Positions 7,680-17,525 of a DNA stretch of 64,000 bases are shown here, one piece after another. The notes beneath the pieces are model-generated. The model worked only from the letters and a program-made list of their open reading frames with translations, was not told where the DNA came from and searched no databases. The translations under genes were made by a program, and so were the position numbers. Position 1 is the stretch's first letter. Every line of letters starts with the position of its first letter. Origin of the DNA: Thalassotalea euphylliae (lineage in GTDB: Bacteria; Pseudomonadota; Gammaproteobacteria; Enterobacterales; Alteromonadaceae); the NCBI RefSeq assembly GCF_003390395.1, contig NZ_QUOV01000001.1:2790001-2854000 (forward strand), written 5' to 3'.

Positions 7680-9893
7680 ATGATCAAAAATCGATTGCCT
7701 AATGTGCTCTATAAAGCACTGTCGATGGCATCACTTTTAGCTGTTGGTTCAGCATCAATGTCAGCGCATGCTGACGAAGGTATGTGGCAACCACATCAAC
7801 TTCAAGAAATCAGCGGTAAGCTTAAACAAGCTGGGCTTGAGCTTGATCCAACACAAATGGAAAACCTAAACCAATTCCCAATGAATGCCATTATCAGCTT
7901 AGGTGGCTGTACGGCATCGTTTTTATCTGAACAAGGGCTAGTAGTCACCAATCATCACTGTGCTTATGGCTCGATTCAATACAACTCAACAGAAGAGAAA
8001 AACCTGCTAGAGCAAGGTTTTGTCGCAAAATCTTTATCTGAAGAATTACAGGCTGCACCGGGTTCTCGTGTATACGTAACCGAGTCGCTGACCAATGTTA
8101 CCAAGAAAATTACTGGTTCTATTCCGTCATCAACCCAAGGCAAAGCTTATTTTGATGCGATAGAGAAAAACCAAAAAGCCTTGGTAGCTGAATGTGAAAC
8201 TTCACAAGATTACCGCTGTGAAGTATTTAGTTTTCACGGTGGGCTTGAGTACTTCCTCATTAAACAACTGGCGATTCGCGATGTACGTTTAGTTTACGCA
8301 CCGCCTTCTAGCATTGGTAAATTCGGTGGCGACACAGACAACTGGATGTGGCCACGCCACACAGGTGACTGGTCTTTCTACCGCGCTTACGTAAACAAAG
8401 ACGGCCAGCCTGCCGATTACTCCAAAGACAACGTACCTTTTAAGCCAAGAGCCTTCTTAAAAGTGAATGCAAACGGTGTTGAAGAAAACGACTATGTGAT
8501 GGTACTTGGTTACCCAGGTCGCACAAACCGTTACCGCACTGTGGAAGAAGTGAAGAATCAATTCACTTGGGTATACCCTACCGCCAAGCGTTATCGCGAA
8601 GAATACATTGACGTTATCAAGAACACTGCGCCTGATAAAAGCGAAGCGCGCATCAAATACGAAAGCACGCTAGCAGGCCTTGCCAACTACGCGAAAAACT
8701 ACGGCTCAATGGTCGAGAGTTTTAACAAAGGCGATATGCTTGAGCGCAAAGAAAAGGAATTAGCAGAGCTAAAAGCTTGGATTAACGCATCGAAAAAACG
8801 CCAGCGCCAATACGGTAAAACGCTAGCCGATCTTGATGAGCTTATTGCACAAGGTCAGTCACACCAAGAACGTGATTTAATCTTGGCCTATATTGCTCGC
8901 ACCAATATGTACAGTGTCGCCAAACGCTTATATCGTTTAGCTCACGAAAAAAACAAACCTGATGCCGAGCGTAAAAAAGGTTATCAAGAGCGTGACATGA
9001 ACCGTTTCACCCAAGCGATGAAACGAGTTAATCGACGTTACGATGCGACCGTTGATAAAGCCGTACTGGCGCATTTTATCGCACAATACGCCCAGTTCCC
9101 TGCTGAGCAGCGCAACCCCGTATTTGATGAGTTTTTCGGTTTAAGCAACCATTCAAACAATGAATTTGATGCGAAAAAGTTAGCCGCTAAGCTCGATAAA
9201 ATGCACAGCAACACGAAACTTGATCAAGAAGCCGTGCGTTTAGCGTGGATGAACAAATCAGTTGAAGAGTTTAAAGCGAGCGACGATCCCTACATTCAAT
9301 TCGCCGTTTCACAATACGAAAATGATCGCAAACTTGAAAAGCAAGACGAAGCACTAGCTGGCCAACTGGCACAAATTCGCCCGCAATATATGGCCGCTAT
9401 GATCGCCTTTAAACAATCGAAAGGTGAGCCAGTATACGCTGATGCTAACAGCTCATTACGTATTACCTACGGTAATGTGAAAGGCTACTCGCCACAAGAT
9501 GGCATTACGGCAACGCCGTTTACCACACTTGAAGGTATGTTAGCTAAGTACGTTGCTGGCGATCATGAGTTTGACTTGTTTGAAAATATTCGAACCGCGA
9601 TTAAGAACAAAAACTATGGCGCATACTACCGTGAAAGCTTAGGCTCAGTGCCAGTTAACTATCTATCAACGTTAGATATCACGGGTGGTAACTCAGGCTC
9701 TCCGACACTTAACGGTAAAGGTGAATTTGTTGGCTTAGTATTTGATGGCGTATACGAATCAATTATAGGTGATTGGGATTACGACGCTAAGCTAAACCGC
9801 GCAATTCACACCAGCGTGCCATTTATGTTATGGACAATGGAAAACGTGGATAACGCACAGAATATCGTTGATGAGTTAACGATTGTTAAATAG
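7680..9893 (+). CDS. S46-family dipeptidyl-peptidase (DPP7/DPP11-like), secreted
   Basis: A periplasmic or surface serine exopeptidase removing dipeptides from peptide N-termini, part of extracellular protein use. A Sec signal peptide covers about residues 1-31 (ending ASMSAHA). The chymotrypsin-like half carries LVVTNHHCAYGS with the catalytic His at 92/93, and the nucleophile S672 in ITGGNSGSPTLNG; the helical domain sits between them as in S46 enzymes. The 737-residue length is typical. The position that separates Asp/Glu-specific DPP11 from DPP7 cannot be read with certainty, so the P1 preference is open. A strong terminator follows at 9980. Confidence 0.93.
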   Translation: MIKNRLPNVLYKALSMASLLAVGSASMSAHADEGMWQPHQLQEISGKLKQAGLELDPTQMENLNQFPMNAIISLGGCTASFLSEQGLVVTNHHCAYGSIQYNSTEEKNLLEQGFVAKSLSEELQAAPGSRVYVTESLTNVTKKITGSIPSSTQGKAYFDAIEKNQKALVAECETSQDYRCEVFSFHGGLEYFLIKQLAIRDVRLVYAPPSSIGKFGGDTDNWMWPRHTGDWSFYRAYVNKDGQPADYSKDNVPFKPRAFLKVNANGVEENDYVMVLGYPGRTNRYRTVEEVKNQFTWVYPTAKRYREEYIDVIKNTAPDKSEARIKYESTLAGLANYAKNYGSMVESFNKGDMLERKEKELAELKAWINASKKRQRQYGKTLADLDELIAQGQSHQERDLILAYIARTNMYSVAKRLYRLAHEKNKPDAERKKGYQERDMNRFTQAMKRVNRRYDATVDKAVLAHFIAQYAQFPAEQRNPVFDEFFGLSNHSNNEFDAKKLAAKLDKMHSNTKLDQEAVRLAWMNKSVEEFKASDDPYIQFAVSQYENDRKLEKQDEALAGQLAQIRPQYMAAMIAFKQSKGEPVYADANSSLRITYGNVKGYSPQDGITATPFTTLEGMLAKYVAGDHEFDLFENIRTAIKNKNYGAYYRESLGSVPVNYLSTLDITGGNSGSPTLNGKGEFVGLVFDGVYESIIGDWDYDAKLNRAIHTSVPFMLWTMENVDNAQNIVDELTIVK

Positions 9894-9979
9894 TTAAAAT
9901 GAAGGTGTGGCTTAATATGGTGGCTCTATTAGCGCTGACTTATCCAGCCACAAAATGTTAATTAACATCAGATAGTGAA

Positions 9980-10010
9980 AGAGCAACCTTAACTGGTTGC
10001 TCTTTTTTTA
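9980..10010 (+). terminator. Rho-independent terminator of the S46 peptidase gene
   Basis: A perfect 9-bp stem, AGAGCAACC (9980-9988) and GGTTGCTCT (9995-10003), with a 6-nt loop, followed by a run of T. Confidence 0.93.
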
Positions 10011-10018
10011 TTTTCAGT

Positions 10019-10050
10019 CCTAAACCGCCCAATCAACTAAGAGGTTTAGG
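10019..10050. repeat. Inverted repeat between convergent terminators
   Basis: CCTAAACC (10019-10026) and GGTTTAGG (10043-10050) form an 8-bp stem with a 16-nt loop, lying between the plus-strand terminator at 9980 and the minus-strand terminator at 10054. Confidence 0.6.
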
Positions 10051-10053
10051 GCT

Positions 10054-10083
10054 GAAAAAAGCCCCGCTAATTTGCGAGGCTTT
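10054..10083 (-). terminator. Rho-independent terminator of pntAB
   Basis: On the minus strand, AAAGCC-T-CGC and GCG-G-GGCTTT form a stem with a 6-nt loop and a T6 tail, about 40 bp after the pntB stop. Confidence 0.88.
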
Positions 10084-10124
10084 GGCTTTATGTAAATGCG
10101 TTAATTGCTAATGCAAATATCGTA

Positions 10125-11534
10125 TTAGGCTAGCGCGTGAACAATTTTATCAACTGACTCTTTCGCATCACCAAATAACATTTGGCTATTGTCTTTAAAG
10201 AACAGTGGGTTTTGTACACCAGCGTAACCTGTGCTCATTGAGCGCTTAAACACAACAACGTTTTTCGCGTTCCATACTTCAAGTACTGGCATACCGGCAA
10301 TTGGGCTACCTGGGTCTTCACTTGCCGCAGGGTTAACCGTATCGTTCGCACCGATTACCAATACCACATCAGTTTCAGAGAAATCTTCGTTGATTTCTTC
10401 CATACCTTCTACGATATCATATGGTACTTTCGCTTCCGCCAATAGCACGTTCATATGACCCGGTAAACGACCCGCTACAGGGTGAATACCAAAGCGTACT
10501 TCAACACCTTTTGTTTTTAGCTTTTGCGTCATTTCGTACACTGGGTATTGCGCTTGTGCTACCGCCATACCGTAACCCGGTGTGATGATCACTGACTTAG
10601 CGTTTGATAACATTTCTGCCACTTGCTCAGCTTGAACTTCAACATGCTCGCCGTAGTCTTTGTCAGTATCAATGCTTACTTCAGTACCGAAACCACCAGC
10701 AATTACGCTAATAAATGAGCGGTTCATCGCCTTACACATAATGTAAGAAAGAATCGCACCTGATGAACCTACTAATGCACCAGTAACAATCAATAAGTCG
10801 TTACTTAACATAAAGCCTGCTGCTGCCGCTGCCCAACCTGAGTATGAGTTCAGCATTGAAACAACTACTGGCATATCAGCACCACCAATTGATGCCACTA
10901 AGTGCCAACCAAACACTAACGCGATAGCCGTCATTAGGTATAAGGCACCGTCGTTACCACCTTCGTTGACGAACATGATCATTAGTACAAAGCTAACAAC
11001 ACCTGCTGCCAAGTTCATTTTATGGCGATGAGGTAACATCAATGCCGCAGAGTTAATAAGGCCACGTAATTTACCAAAGGCAACAATTGAACCAGTGAAG
11101 GTCACCGCACCGATAAATACACCTAAGAATACTTCTACTAAGTGAATGTTTTGCTCAACACGCGCTTCATCAGATAAAGCGGTTAATAACGCTGAGCTGT
11201 CGTGCGCATCAAAGTAGCTGTTAAAGCCAACTAATACCGCAGCTAAACCAACGAAACTGTGAAGAATCGCAACAAGTTCAGGCATTTCGGTCATTTCAAC
11301 GCGTTTTGCTAGGCGGAAACCAATTGCGGCACCAATTACCATAGCAACGATGATCACCGTAACGTTATCAACACGCGGATCAGCAATGGTTGCTAGTAAG
11401 GCAAGCGTCATACCGGCAATACCAAAGTTATTACCTTCTTGCGCAGTTTCTTGCTTACTTAAACCAGCCAGTGAAAAGATGAATAGTAATGCGGCAACGA
11501 TATAAGCAGCAGTAATAATTCCAGTTGATATCAT
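10125..11534 (-). CDS. pntB: NAD(P) transhydrogenase subunit beta
   Basis: Inner-membrane subunit of the proton-translocating transhydrogenase, which uses the proton gradient to move hydride from NADH to NADP+. It starts with about nine hydrophobic segments (residues 1-260) and ends with the cytosolic NADP(H)-binding dIII domain, seen in [36 protein letters not shown] and [16 protein letters not shown]. The length (469) fits. It lies 12 bp after pntA in the same operon and ends before a terminator. Confidence 0.97.
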   Translation of the reverse strand: MISTGIITAAYIVAALLFIFSLAGLSKQETAQEGNNFGIAGMTLALLATIADPRVDNVTVIIVAMVIGAAIGFRLAKRVEMTEMPELVAILHSFVGLAAVLVGFNSYFDAHDSSALLTALSDEARVEQNIHLVEVFLGVFIGAVTFTGSIVAFGKLRGLINSAALMLPHRHKMNLAAGVVSFVLMIMFVNEGGNDGALYLMTAIALVFGWHLVASIGGADMPVVVSMLNSYSGWAAAAAGFMLSNDLLIVTGALVGSSGAILSYIMCKAMNRSFISVIAGGFGTEVSIDTDKDYGEHVEVQAEQVAEMLSNAKSVIITPGYGMAVAQAQYPVYEMTQKLKTKGVEVRFGIHPVAGRLPGHMNVLLAEAKVPYDIVEGMEEINEDFSETDVVLVIGANDTVNPAASEDPGSPIAGMPVLEVWNAKNVVVFKRSMSTGYAGVQNPLFFKDNSQMLFGDAKESVDKIVHALA

Positions 11535-11546
11535 GATGTTGCCCTC

Positions 11547-13085
11547 CTACTTCTGGAACATTTTTAACATACGCTTGGTAACAAAGAAGCCACCAACGAT
11601 ATTGATTGTCGCTATTAGTATTGCAATGCCCGACAACACTTGTACAACGAGATTGTCTGAGCCTACTTGCAACAGCGCACCAACAACAATGATGCCTGAA
11701 ATAGCATTAGTTACACTCATCAACGGCGTATGCAATGCGTGAGTAACGTTCCAAACAACGTGATAACCAACGACACAAGCGAGTACGAATACCGTGAAAT
11801 GCGCGAGGAAATCTGACGGTGCAACACTTGCTACCCAACCAAACACTAGGCCAGCAACCGCCATCATGGCGTATTTTTTCGCGGGGCTCTTTTCTTCTTC
11901 CACTTCTTCAACTGCCGCAACTGGCTTCGCAGGTTCAGGCTTAGCTGCTGGCGCGGCACTTACTTGAATTGGCGGTGGTGGGAAAGTCACTTCACCGTCG
12001 TGAACCACTAACATATTGCGGATCACTTGGTCTTCAAAATCAATCACTAATTCACCGTCTTTTTCAGGGCAAATAAGCTTAGTTAGGTTCACTAAGTTAT
12101 TGGCGTATAACTGAGATGATTGATTCGGTAAGCGCGACACTAAATCGGTGTAACCAATAATTTTCACACCTTTAACTGTGGTCAGCTTACCCGGTTGAGT
12201 AAGCTCACAGTTACCGCCACCAGCGGCAGCCAAGTCAACAATCACGCTGCCCGGTTTCATTGATTCAACCATTTCCTCGGTGATCAATTTAGGCGCCGGT
12301 TTGCCTGGAATCATCGCAGTAGTGATAATAATGTCCACTTCTTTGGCTTGCTCAGCGAACAAGGCCATTTCCGCTTCGATAAAGGCTTTACTCATTACCT
12401 TAGCGTAGCCATCGCCACTGCCGGTATCTTCTTCCTCAAAATCTAATTCAAGGAATTCTGCACCCATACTTTCGATTTGTTCTTTTACTTCTGGGCGAGT
12501 ATCAAAGGCACGTACTACCGCACCTAAGCTACCTGCTGCGCCAATGGCGGCAAGGCCAGCAACACCAGCACCTATAATCATAACTTTCGCTGGCGGTAAG
12601 TTACCTGCAGCAGTGATTTGACCTGTAAAGAAACGGCCAAACTGATGTGACGCTTCAACAACGGCACGATAACCCGCGATATTTGCCATTGAGCTCAGTG
12701 CATCTAATGACTGCGAGCGTGTCATACGTGGCACCATGTCCATGGCAATGGTGGTAATATTCTTTTGCTTGAGCTTTTCAACCAATTCGCTGTTTTGTGC
12801 TGGTTGAATAAAACTGACGAGATGAGCACCTTCCTTCATTAGGCCGATTTCATCATCTGTAGGTGGGTTCACCTTGAAAATAATGTCGCTTTGCCAGACA
12901 TCGTCTTGGCTAACAAGAGTAGCTCCTTGCTCGACATAATCACTGTCATGAAAACTTGCTTTTTTACCCGCGAGTTTTTCAATAGCGACTTCAAAACCTC
13001 TTTGCTTTAACGCTTTCACCGAAGTCGGGGTAGCTGCAACGCGATTTTCCCCTTTTAACGACTCTTTTGGGATACCTATCTGCAT
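11547..13085 (-). CDS. pntA: NAD(P) transhydrogenase subunit alpha
   Basis: Alpha subunit of the transhydrogenase. The NAD(H)-binding dI domain covers about residues 1-375, with the dinucleotide motif [11 protein letters not shown] at 172-182 and the [12 protein letters not shown] segment behind it. A Pro/Ala/Glu linker (about 380-405) leads to four C-terminal membrane segments, the E. coli type arrangement. The 512-residue length matches. First gene of pntAB; start ATG with the expected N-terminus MQIGIPKES. Divergent from the carbonic-anhydrase-like gene, so the 165-bp gap probably has both promoters. Confidence 0.97.
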   Translation of the reverse strand: MQIGIPKESLKGENRVAATPTSVKALKQRGFEVAIEKLAGKKASFHDSDYVEQGATLVSQDDVWQSDIIFKVNPPTDDEIGLMKEGAHLVSFIQPAQNSELVEKLKQKNITTIAMDMVPRMTRSQSLDALSSMANIAGYRAVVEASHQFGRFFTGQITAAGNLPPAKVMIIGAGVAGLAAIGAAGSLGAVVRAFDTRPEVKEQIESMGAEFLELDFEEEDTGSGDGYAKVMSKAFIEAEMALFAEQAKEVDIIITTAMIPGKPAPKLITEEMVESMKPGSVIVDLAAAGGGNCELTQPGKLTTVKGVKIIGYTDLVSRLPNQSSQLYANNLVNLTKLICPEKDGELVIDFEDQVIRNMLVVHDGEVTFPPPPIQVSAAPAAKPEPAKPVAAVEEVEEEKSPAKKYAMMAVAGLVFGWVASVAPSDFLAHFTVFVLACVVGYHVVWNVTHALHTPLMSVTNAISGIIVVGALLQVGSDNLVVQVLSGIAILIATINIVGGFFVTKRMLKMFQK

Positions 13086-13249
13086 AACATACCTTTTGTT
13101 GTTTTTATGACATAAGTGATTAGTGTTTTAACACTATTCGTTTTTTTTTCATACGACAAATTCAGAATAATGACTATTAACAAGATGATTAAAGTTACGT
13201 ACACTGCTTGAAATACAATAAAAATAAGCTATGCACAGGTGATATAACA

Positions 13250-13774
13250 ATGCGTTATCAGTTAGGTAAATTAGTTCCACTCGTCGACCAGTCATGTTTC
13301 ATTGCACCCAATGCCAGTGTTATTGGCAATGTTGAGCTAAAGCCCAATGCCAGTATTTGGTTCAATGTGGTGATGCGCGGAGACATGGATAAGATCACCA
13401 TAGGTGAAGACAGCAACATTCAAGACGGCAGTATTTTGCATGTTGATAAAGGCTTCCCAATTGAAGTTGGCAAGCAAGTGACCGTTGGCCATAAAGTAAT
13501 GCTACATGGCTGTACCATCGGCGATTTAAGTTTGATTGGCATGAACGCCGTGGTACTGAACGGCGCTAAAATCGGCAAAGGTTGTATTATTGGTGCGAAT
13601 AGCTTAGTGACCGAAGGTATGGAAATTCCTGATGGTCATTTAGCCCTTGGTTCACCCGCAAAAGTGATTAAGCCATTAGATGAAAAAACTCGTGAACTAC
13701 TGATGCAATCAGCTGAACATTATGTGCAAAATGGGCAGCGTTATACTGATGAATTAGTGGCGATTGAAGACTAG
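13250..13774 (+). CDS. Gamma-carbonic anhydrase-family protein (YrdA-like)
   Basis: A left-handed beta-helix trimeric protein of the gamma-CA-like family. Hexapeptide repeats run from about residue 18 to 130. The three metal-ligand histidines are seen at H64 (SILHVD), H81 (VGHKV) and H86 (LHGC). I start at the ATG at 13250, which has AGGTGA about eight bases upstream and gives the family N-terminus; a TTG 42 bases earlier is unlikely. Family members bind zinc, but many show little CO2-hydration activity, so the function is open. Confidence 0.92.
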   Translation: MRYQLGKLVPLVDQSCFIAPNASVIGNVELKPNASIWFNVVMRGDMDKITIGEDSNIQDGSILHVDKGFPIEVGKQVTVGHKVMLHGCTIGDLSLIGMNAVVLNGAKIGKGCIIGANSLVTEGMEIPDGHLALGSPAKVIKPLDEKTRELLMQSAEHYVQNGQRYTDELVAIED

Positions 13775-13860
13775 GGTTTTGTAGGTTAAGTGCTATTGTC
13801 AAAATAGCCCTATAATATCTACCTTCAAACTAATTTAATCAACCAAAGGAGTGGTGGTGC

Positions 13861-14406
13861 ATGAATCTAATATTTGTAGATGCGGAAAATGTTGGCTTGA
13901 AAGAGTTAGATAAAATAGAAGCATCTATTGTTGATAAAGTATTTGTTTTCTCTAAGCAGAAGCCTATAGCACAGCTATGCGAAAAGAAGCTTTTCATCTG
14001 CCTAGCTGATTACCCATGTGGCGCAAATCAAGCTGATTTTTACATAATCGCCTATTTGGTTCGCGTGATATATTCGTTAGACAAAAAGCAGTTAACATCT
14101 ACCTCGTTAAAACTCTACAGCAACGACGAAAACCTAATTTCGGCCTTTGAGTTTCAATGCACTTTACTTGGCGGCAAGCCTGAAATATTCAGAACAAAAA
14201 GCGATGTAGTGGTCCCAATCCCCTTGCCTCAAACGCCCAAAGATAGAATTTATGCAGCACTTCAAGTACCCAAAACTCTCGACCCAAACTTTCAAAAGCA
14301 GTTAGGCATCTCTAAATCCGAGTTCACTAGAGCAATAAATGAACTCGCAAAGACAAATAAAATTCAGCGCACCAAAGAAAGTAAAAAGAAGTGGGTTAGC
14401 GTTTAA
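13861..14406 (+). CDS. Putative NYN/PIN-like nuclease with C-terminal winged helix
   Basis: A 181-residue protein that opens LIFVDAENVG and later has ANQADFYIIAYL and LKLYSNDENLI. The acidic set D7, N10, D59 and D89 is the order seen in NYN/PIN-fold metal-dependent RNases, so I infer a single-strand RNase. The last ~60 residues (KDRIYAALQ...SKSEFTRAINELAKTNKIQR) look like a small winged-helix or DNA-binding domain. AGGAGTGG just before the ATG is a strong ribosome site. No antitoxin or partner gene is visible. I do not recognise a named family; confidence in the nuclease role is moderate. Confidence 0.7.
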   Translation: MNLIFVDAENVGLKELDKIEASIVDKVFVFSKQKPIAQLCEKKLFICLADYPCGANQADFYIIAYLVRVIYSLDKKQLTSTSLKLYSNDENLISAFEFQCTLLGGKPEIFRTKSDVVVPIPLPQTPKDRIYAALQVPKTLDPNFQKQLGISKSEFTRAINELAKTNKIQRTKESKKKWVSV

Positions 14407-14494
14407 GTGCTTAATATAAACTACTAGTGAAGCTAGTTTGATGCCACAGTGATTACGTTTCAATGGCATCAAGTAATTGGTCAACTTATTGCCA

Positions 14495-14890
14495 CTAGTC
14501 TGCTGTTGAACGACTAATAATAAACAACTGAAACAAGATAAATATCATCGCTAAGCCCGACAGAATAAAAGGGTCAATCGCCAAGTTTTCTTTAAAGCTA
14601 AAACTACCAGCCGATATTTTTTTCCAGCCCATAAAATGCTGATTCGCGGCAACCACTGCGCCAAAAAAGCCAATAACTATAGCAAAGAATTGGCCTAGCC
14701 AATGTTTAGTCAAAGGACTCATTAACACCACCCCCAGTAAACCAATCACAGTACGTTGAACACGACAATACGGGCAAATATAAACCAGCCCACTAAGCTC
14801 TACACTCCAAGCGAGTACCGAGACAATTAGCGCAAATAACCCCAGCCAAAACTTATTTTTAAGATAAAAATCTAAATCCAATAACGGCAT
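14495..14890 (-). CDS. DsbB-like small membrane protein with one CxxC
   Basis: A 131-residue inner-membrane protein with four predicted helices. The first periplasmic loop has YICPYCRVQR (C39, C42), which resembles the quinone-linked CxxC of DsbB, and NQHFMGWKK follows helix 3 as in DsbB. The second Cys pair of DsbB is missing: these are the only two cysteines. It may therefore be a reduced DsbB relative or a thiol-redox protein with a different partner. No dsbA-like gene is adjacent. Confidence 0.7.
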   Translation of the reverse strand: MPLLDLDFYLKNKFWLGLFALIVSVLAWSVELSGLVYICPYCRVQRTVIGLLGVVLMSPLTKHWLGQFFAIVIGFFGAVVAANQHFMGWKKISAGSFSFKENLAIDPFILSGLAMIFILFQLFIISRSTAD

Positions 14891-15022
14891 ATTTATTCCT
14901 ATTACTACGGCATGTTAATGCTAGTTTTTCCTGTTAAATGAGCAAGATACTATTAAGCATTAAAATTTAATTCTTCAATGCTACCAGCTAGATAGCCCGA
15001 ACACTGTCCAGACCATTTACTG

Positions 15023-15133
15023 TTATATCCGGTAAAACATATAAAACTGACCTGCTAGGGCTAAAGTAAGAATCGCATTAGCAACAGTTGTCGCCTGATT
15101 GTCAGGTAATTGTCTTGTTGGTAACGTTCTCAT
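15023..15133 (-). CDS. Possible 36-residue membrane peptide
   Basis: A short open frame that fills part of an otherwise gene-free 314-bp gap. It begins MRTLPTRQLPDNQATT, then one hydrophobic helix, ANAILTLALAGQFYMFY, and ends RI. AGGA lies four to five bases before the ATG. Codon choice looks like the neighbours. It could be a real small protein or the remains of a longer membrane gene; there is no further support in this window. Confidence 0.35.
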   Translation of the reverse strand: MRTLPTRQLPDNQATTVANAILTLALAGQFYMFYRI

Positions 15134-15204
15134 GACGTCCTAAAATGGCGCCTAGTTTCTAGAATATCGATAACAATTTATCTCTATTCACAGGAAAGTA
15201 GGCT

Positions 15205-15750
15205 ATGGACAATTTTATCAATGAACCGCTTGGGGCAATTCATACATTCGCTGCGGCTGTCGCACTCGTTACTGGTGCGGTAGTACTTGCCTCAACAAAA
15301 GGTAATGCTCGGCATAAAACATTAGGTTATACGTATATCGTTAGTATGCTTTTGGTTAATGTCACCGCGATACCAATCACCAATATGTCGGGCAATATTG
15401 GTTTGTTTCACCTGTTTATACTGCTCAGCTTGCCAACCACACTACTAGCTATTTATTACCCCTTGTCGGCTCGCTTCTCTAGCAAGTTGTCTAGTAGCAA
15501 TAAAGATAATTGGCTGATGCAACACTTTGCATTCACGTACTGGAGCTACGTTGGTTTAATCGCCGCTTTTATCGCTGAAGTGATGGTAAGGTTGCCAAGT
15601 ATTATGCTGGCCGCTGACCGACGAGCTGCTAAGGACATTGCTCTCGCCACAAACAACAGTGTCATTTGGGCATTTGCCATTATGGGCGTTGTGATGTTTG
15701 TTGCAGAACTACTGTTTCGCGTATGGCATAAACGGCTCACAGTTGCCTAA
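15205..15750 (+). CDS. DUF2306-family membrane protein
   Basis: A 181-residue integral membrane protein with about five hydrophobic segments. The N-terminus IHTFAAAVALVTGAVVLAS followed by KGNARHKTLGYTYIVSML matches the DUF2306 family, whose members carry conserved His residues in the membrane (H13, H37, H106 here) and have unknown function. An AGGAAAG ribosome site lies before the ATG. Monocistronic, with a bidirectional terminator after it. Confidence 0.85.
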   Translation: MDNFINEPLGAIHTFAAAVALVTGAVVLASTKGNARHKTLGYTYIVSMLLVNVTAIPITNMSGNIGLFHLFILLSLPTTLLAIYYPLSARFSSKLSSSNKDNWLMQHFAFTYWSYVGLIAAFIAEVMVRLPSIMLAADRRAAKDIALATNNSVIWAFAIMGVVMFVAELLFRVWHKRLTVA

Positions 15751-15794
15751 TGCTTGTCGTCAATATACTTAGCCTAATCCAAAAACTTACAAAC

Positions 15795-15830
15795 ATAAAA
15801 AAGGAAGGCATTTAGCCTTCCTTTCAATGT
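15795..15830. terminator. Bidirectional terminator (DUF2306 gene / M28 peptidase gene)
   Basis: A perfect 10-bp stem AAAGGAAGGC (15800-15809) / GCCTTCCTTT (15815-15824) with a 5-nt loop. It has a T-run on the minus strand (A7 at 15796-15802) and a weaker T-rich tail on the plus strand, serving both converging genes. Confidence 0.88.
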
Positions 15831-15871
15831 TTTTATTTTGTTGCTTGTTTACGCTTTGTTTCAGAAACAGA

Positions 15872-17293
15872 TTAACGTTTCGCTTTTAAATCCACATCGG
15901 TATCAGCGAATAGATAAATAGTCGCGGCATATGCGGCAACGTTTTGTGCTAATTCGTCTGGGTTAATTTTATCTAACGTATCATCCGGCGTATGGTGCAA
16001 ATCAAAGTAGTCTGTGCCTTCTTGGCTCAAGCGAATTGTTGGCACGCCTTTGTTATCCAATGGAATAATGTCTGGGCCGCCGCCTTTAACGTCTGAACCG
16101 CCGCGAACAATGCCTAACGGTGCAATAATTTTAGCAATTTCATCAACTAGCTTGGTCGCTTCAGGGTTAACGTTAGAAACAAGTCGCCAAATATTGCGCG
16201 CACCAAAGTCAGACTCTGTGGCTAATACGTGATTGTGTAGGTTTGCTTCGTGCTTTTTCGCGTAAGCAAATGCGCCTAATAAGCCCACTTCTTCAGCACC
16301 AAACATGACCACACGAATAGTACGTTTCGGGCGCTTAGGTAAGTTGGCAATTAATTTAGCTGCGGCAGTAGTGATCGCCACGCCAGCACCATCGTCAACG
16401 GCACCTGTACCTAAATCCCAGCTATCTAAGTGACCGCCAATTAACACAATTTCCTCAGGCTTTTCACTACCAATAATATCTAGAACAACGTTACCGCTGG
16501 TGACTTCGCCTTTCCAATCAGAGCCAGAATGAAGTGAAATCGCTAATGGCTTGTTTAGGTTGTGTAAACGGCGTAAGTGATCGGCATCAGGATTAGAAAT
16601 CGCAATCACTGGGATATTCGCCCATTTATCGCCATTTTTGCTCATCATGCCGGTATGCGGGAAACGATGAGAATCAGAGCCAACAGAGCGAATCACTAAT
16701 GCGCTAGCACCGCCGCGCTCAGCATGTTGCCAGCCAATTCGACGCTTTTGGTTAGATGGGCCGTAACCAGCACCAGTTTGGCTTTTCACCATAGGTTCGC
16801 CATCAACAAAGGCGACTTTACCTTTCAAGCTGCCATCTTTCACAGCAGTTAATGCGTGAATATCTCTAAAGTAAACAATTGGCGCATTAATTTCTTTTTC
16901 ACTTGGCGCGGCACCACCAAGTGCAGAACCGTATAACTCTTGGTTGTATGGCGAAGTTAACGCGACGTGTAAATGACCACGATCCCAAAACGGCATGGTA
17001 AACTCTTCAATCGCAATTTTATCAAAACCTAATTCTTTACCTAAGTTAGCACCCCAGTCACGCGCACGCTTTTCAGCTTCAGAACCACCTAGGCGCGGGC
17101 CAATTTCCGTTGTTAATGATTCAACAATACTAAAACCTAACTCGCTTTTAAGCGCTGTTGCCATTAATTGCTGTGCGGTTTCTTTTTGTGCTGGAGTAAT
17201 AGGCGACTCGCTAGCAACTAGCGGCATACTCGCCACAGCTAACAAAGCACCACTTAACATAGCTTTGAGCGGTGCGTTTTTTAATAATTTCAT
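15872..17293 (-). CDS. Secreted M28-family zinc aminopeptidase
   Basis: A secreted di-zinc exopeptidase. A signal peptide of about 27 residues (MKLLKNAPLKAMLSGALLAV...PLVA) is followed by a PA-type insert (about 130-260) and the M28 catalytic domain. Metal ligands are visible: H288 in GGHLDSW, D300 in AVDDGAG, E334/E335 in GAEEVGLLG, D362 in ESDFGA and H434 in LHHTPDDTLDKI. I start at 17293 because GGAG lies six bases upstream and the signal peptide then comes first; an earlier in-frame start adds a non-signal extension. Likely acts with the S46 and S8 proteases in peptide use. Confidence 0.94.
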   Translation of the reverse strand: MKLLKNAPLKAMLSGALLAVASMPLVASESPITPAQKETAQQLMATALKSELGFSIVESLTTEIGPRLGGSEAEKRARDWGANLGKELGFDKIAIEEFTMPFWDRGHLHVALTSPYNQELYGSALGGAAPSEKEINAPIVYFRDIHALTAVKDGSLKGKVAFVDGEPMVKSQTGAGYGPSNQKRRIGWQHAERGGASALVIRSVGSDSHRFPHTGMMSKNGDKWANIPVIAISNPDADHLRRLHNLNKPLAISLHSGSDWKGEVTSGNVVLDIIGSEKPEEIVLIGGHLDSWDLGTGAVDDGAGVAITTAAAKLIANLPKRPKRTIRVVMFGAEEVGLLGAFAYAKKHEANLHNHVLATESDFGARNIWRLVSNVNPEATKLVDEIAKIIAPLGIVRGGSDVKGGGPDIIPLDNKGVPTIRLSQEGTDYFDLHHTPDDTLDKINPDELAQNVAAYAATIYLFADTDVDLKAKR

Positions 17294-17525
17294 TTTTGCT
17301 CCATGGGGTGAAACTATAATCTTTACATTATTTTTATTAGAAAGAGGCAAAGTCTATAACGTTAGCTGTGCTGACGCCAATTTTTTAGAATGCTCAAACT
17401 TATCATTAATTAAAGGCCTAAGTTAAACTAATGCTTTGGGTGTAAAAGTAATCAGCGTGAATAGGCTGCTCAAAGCAAATTAGACGCTTTCGTTACTTCT
17501 GTGTAATAACCAGCATCATGCGCTT

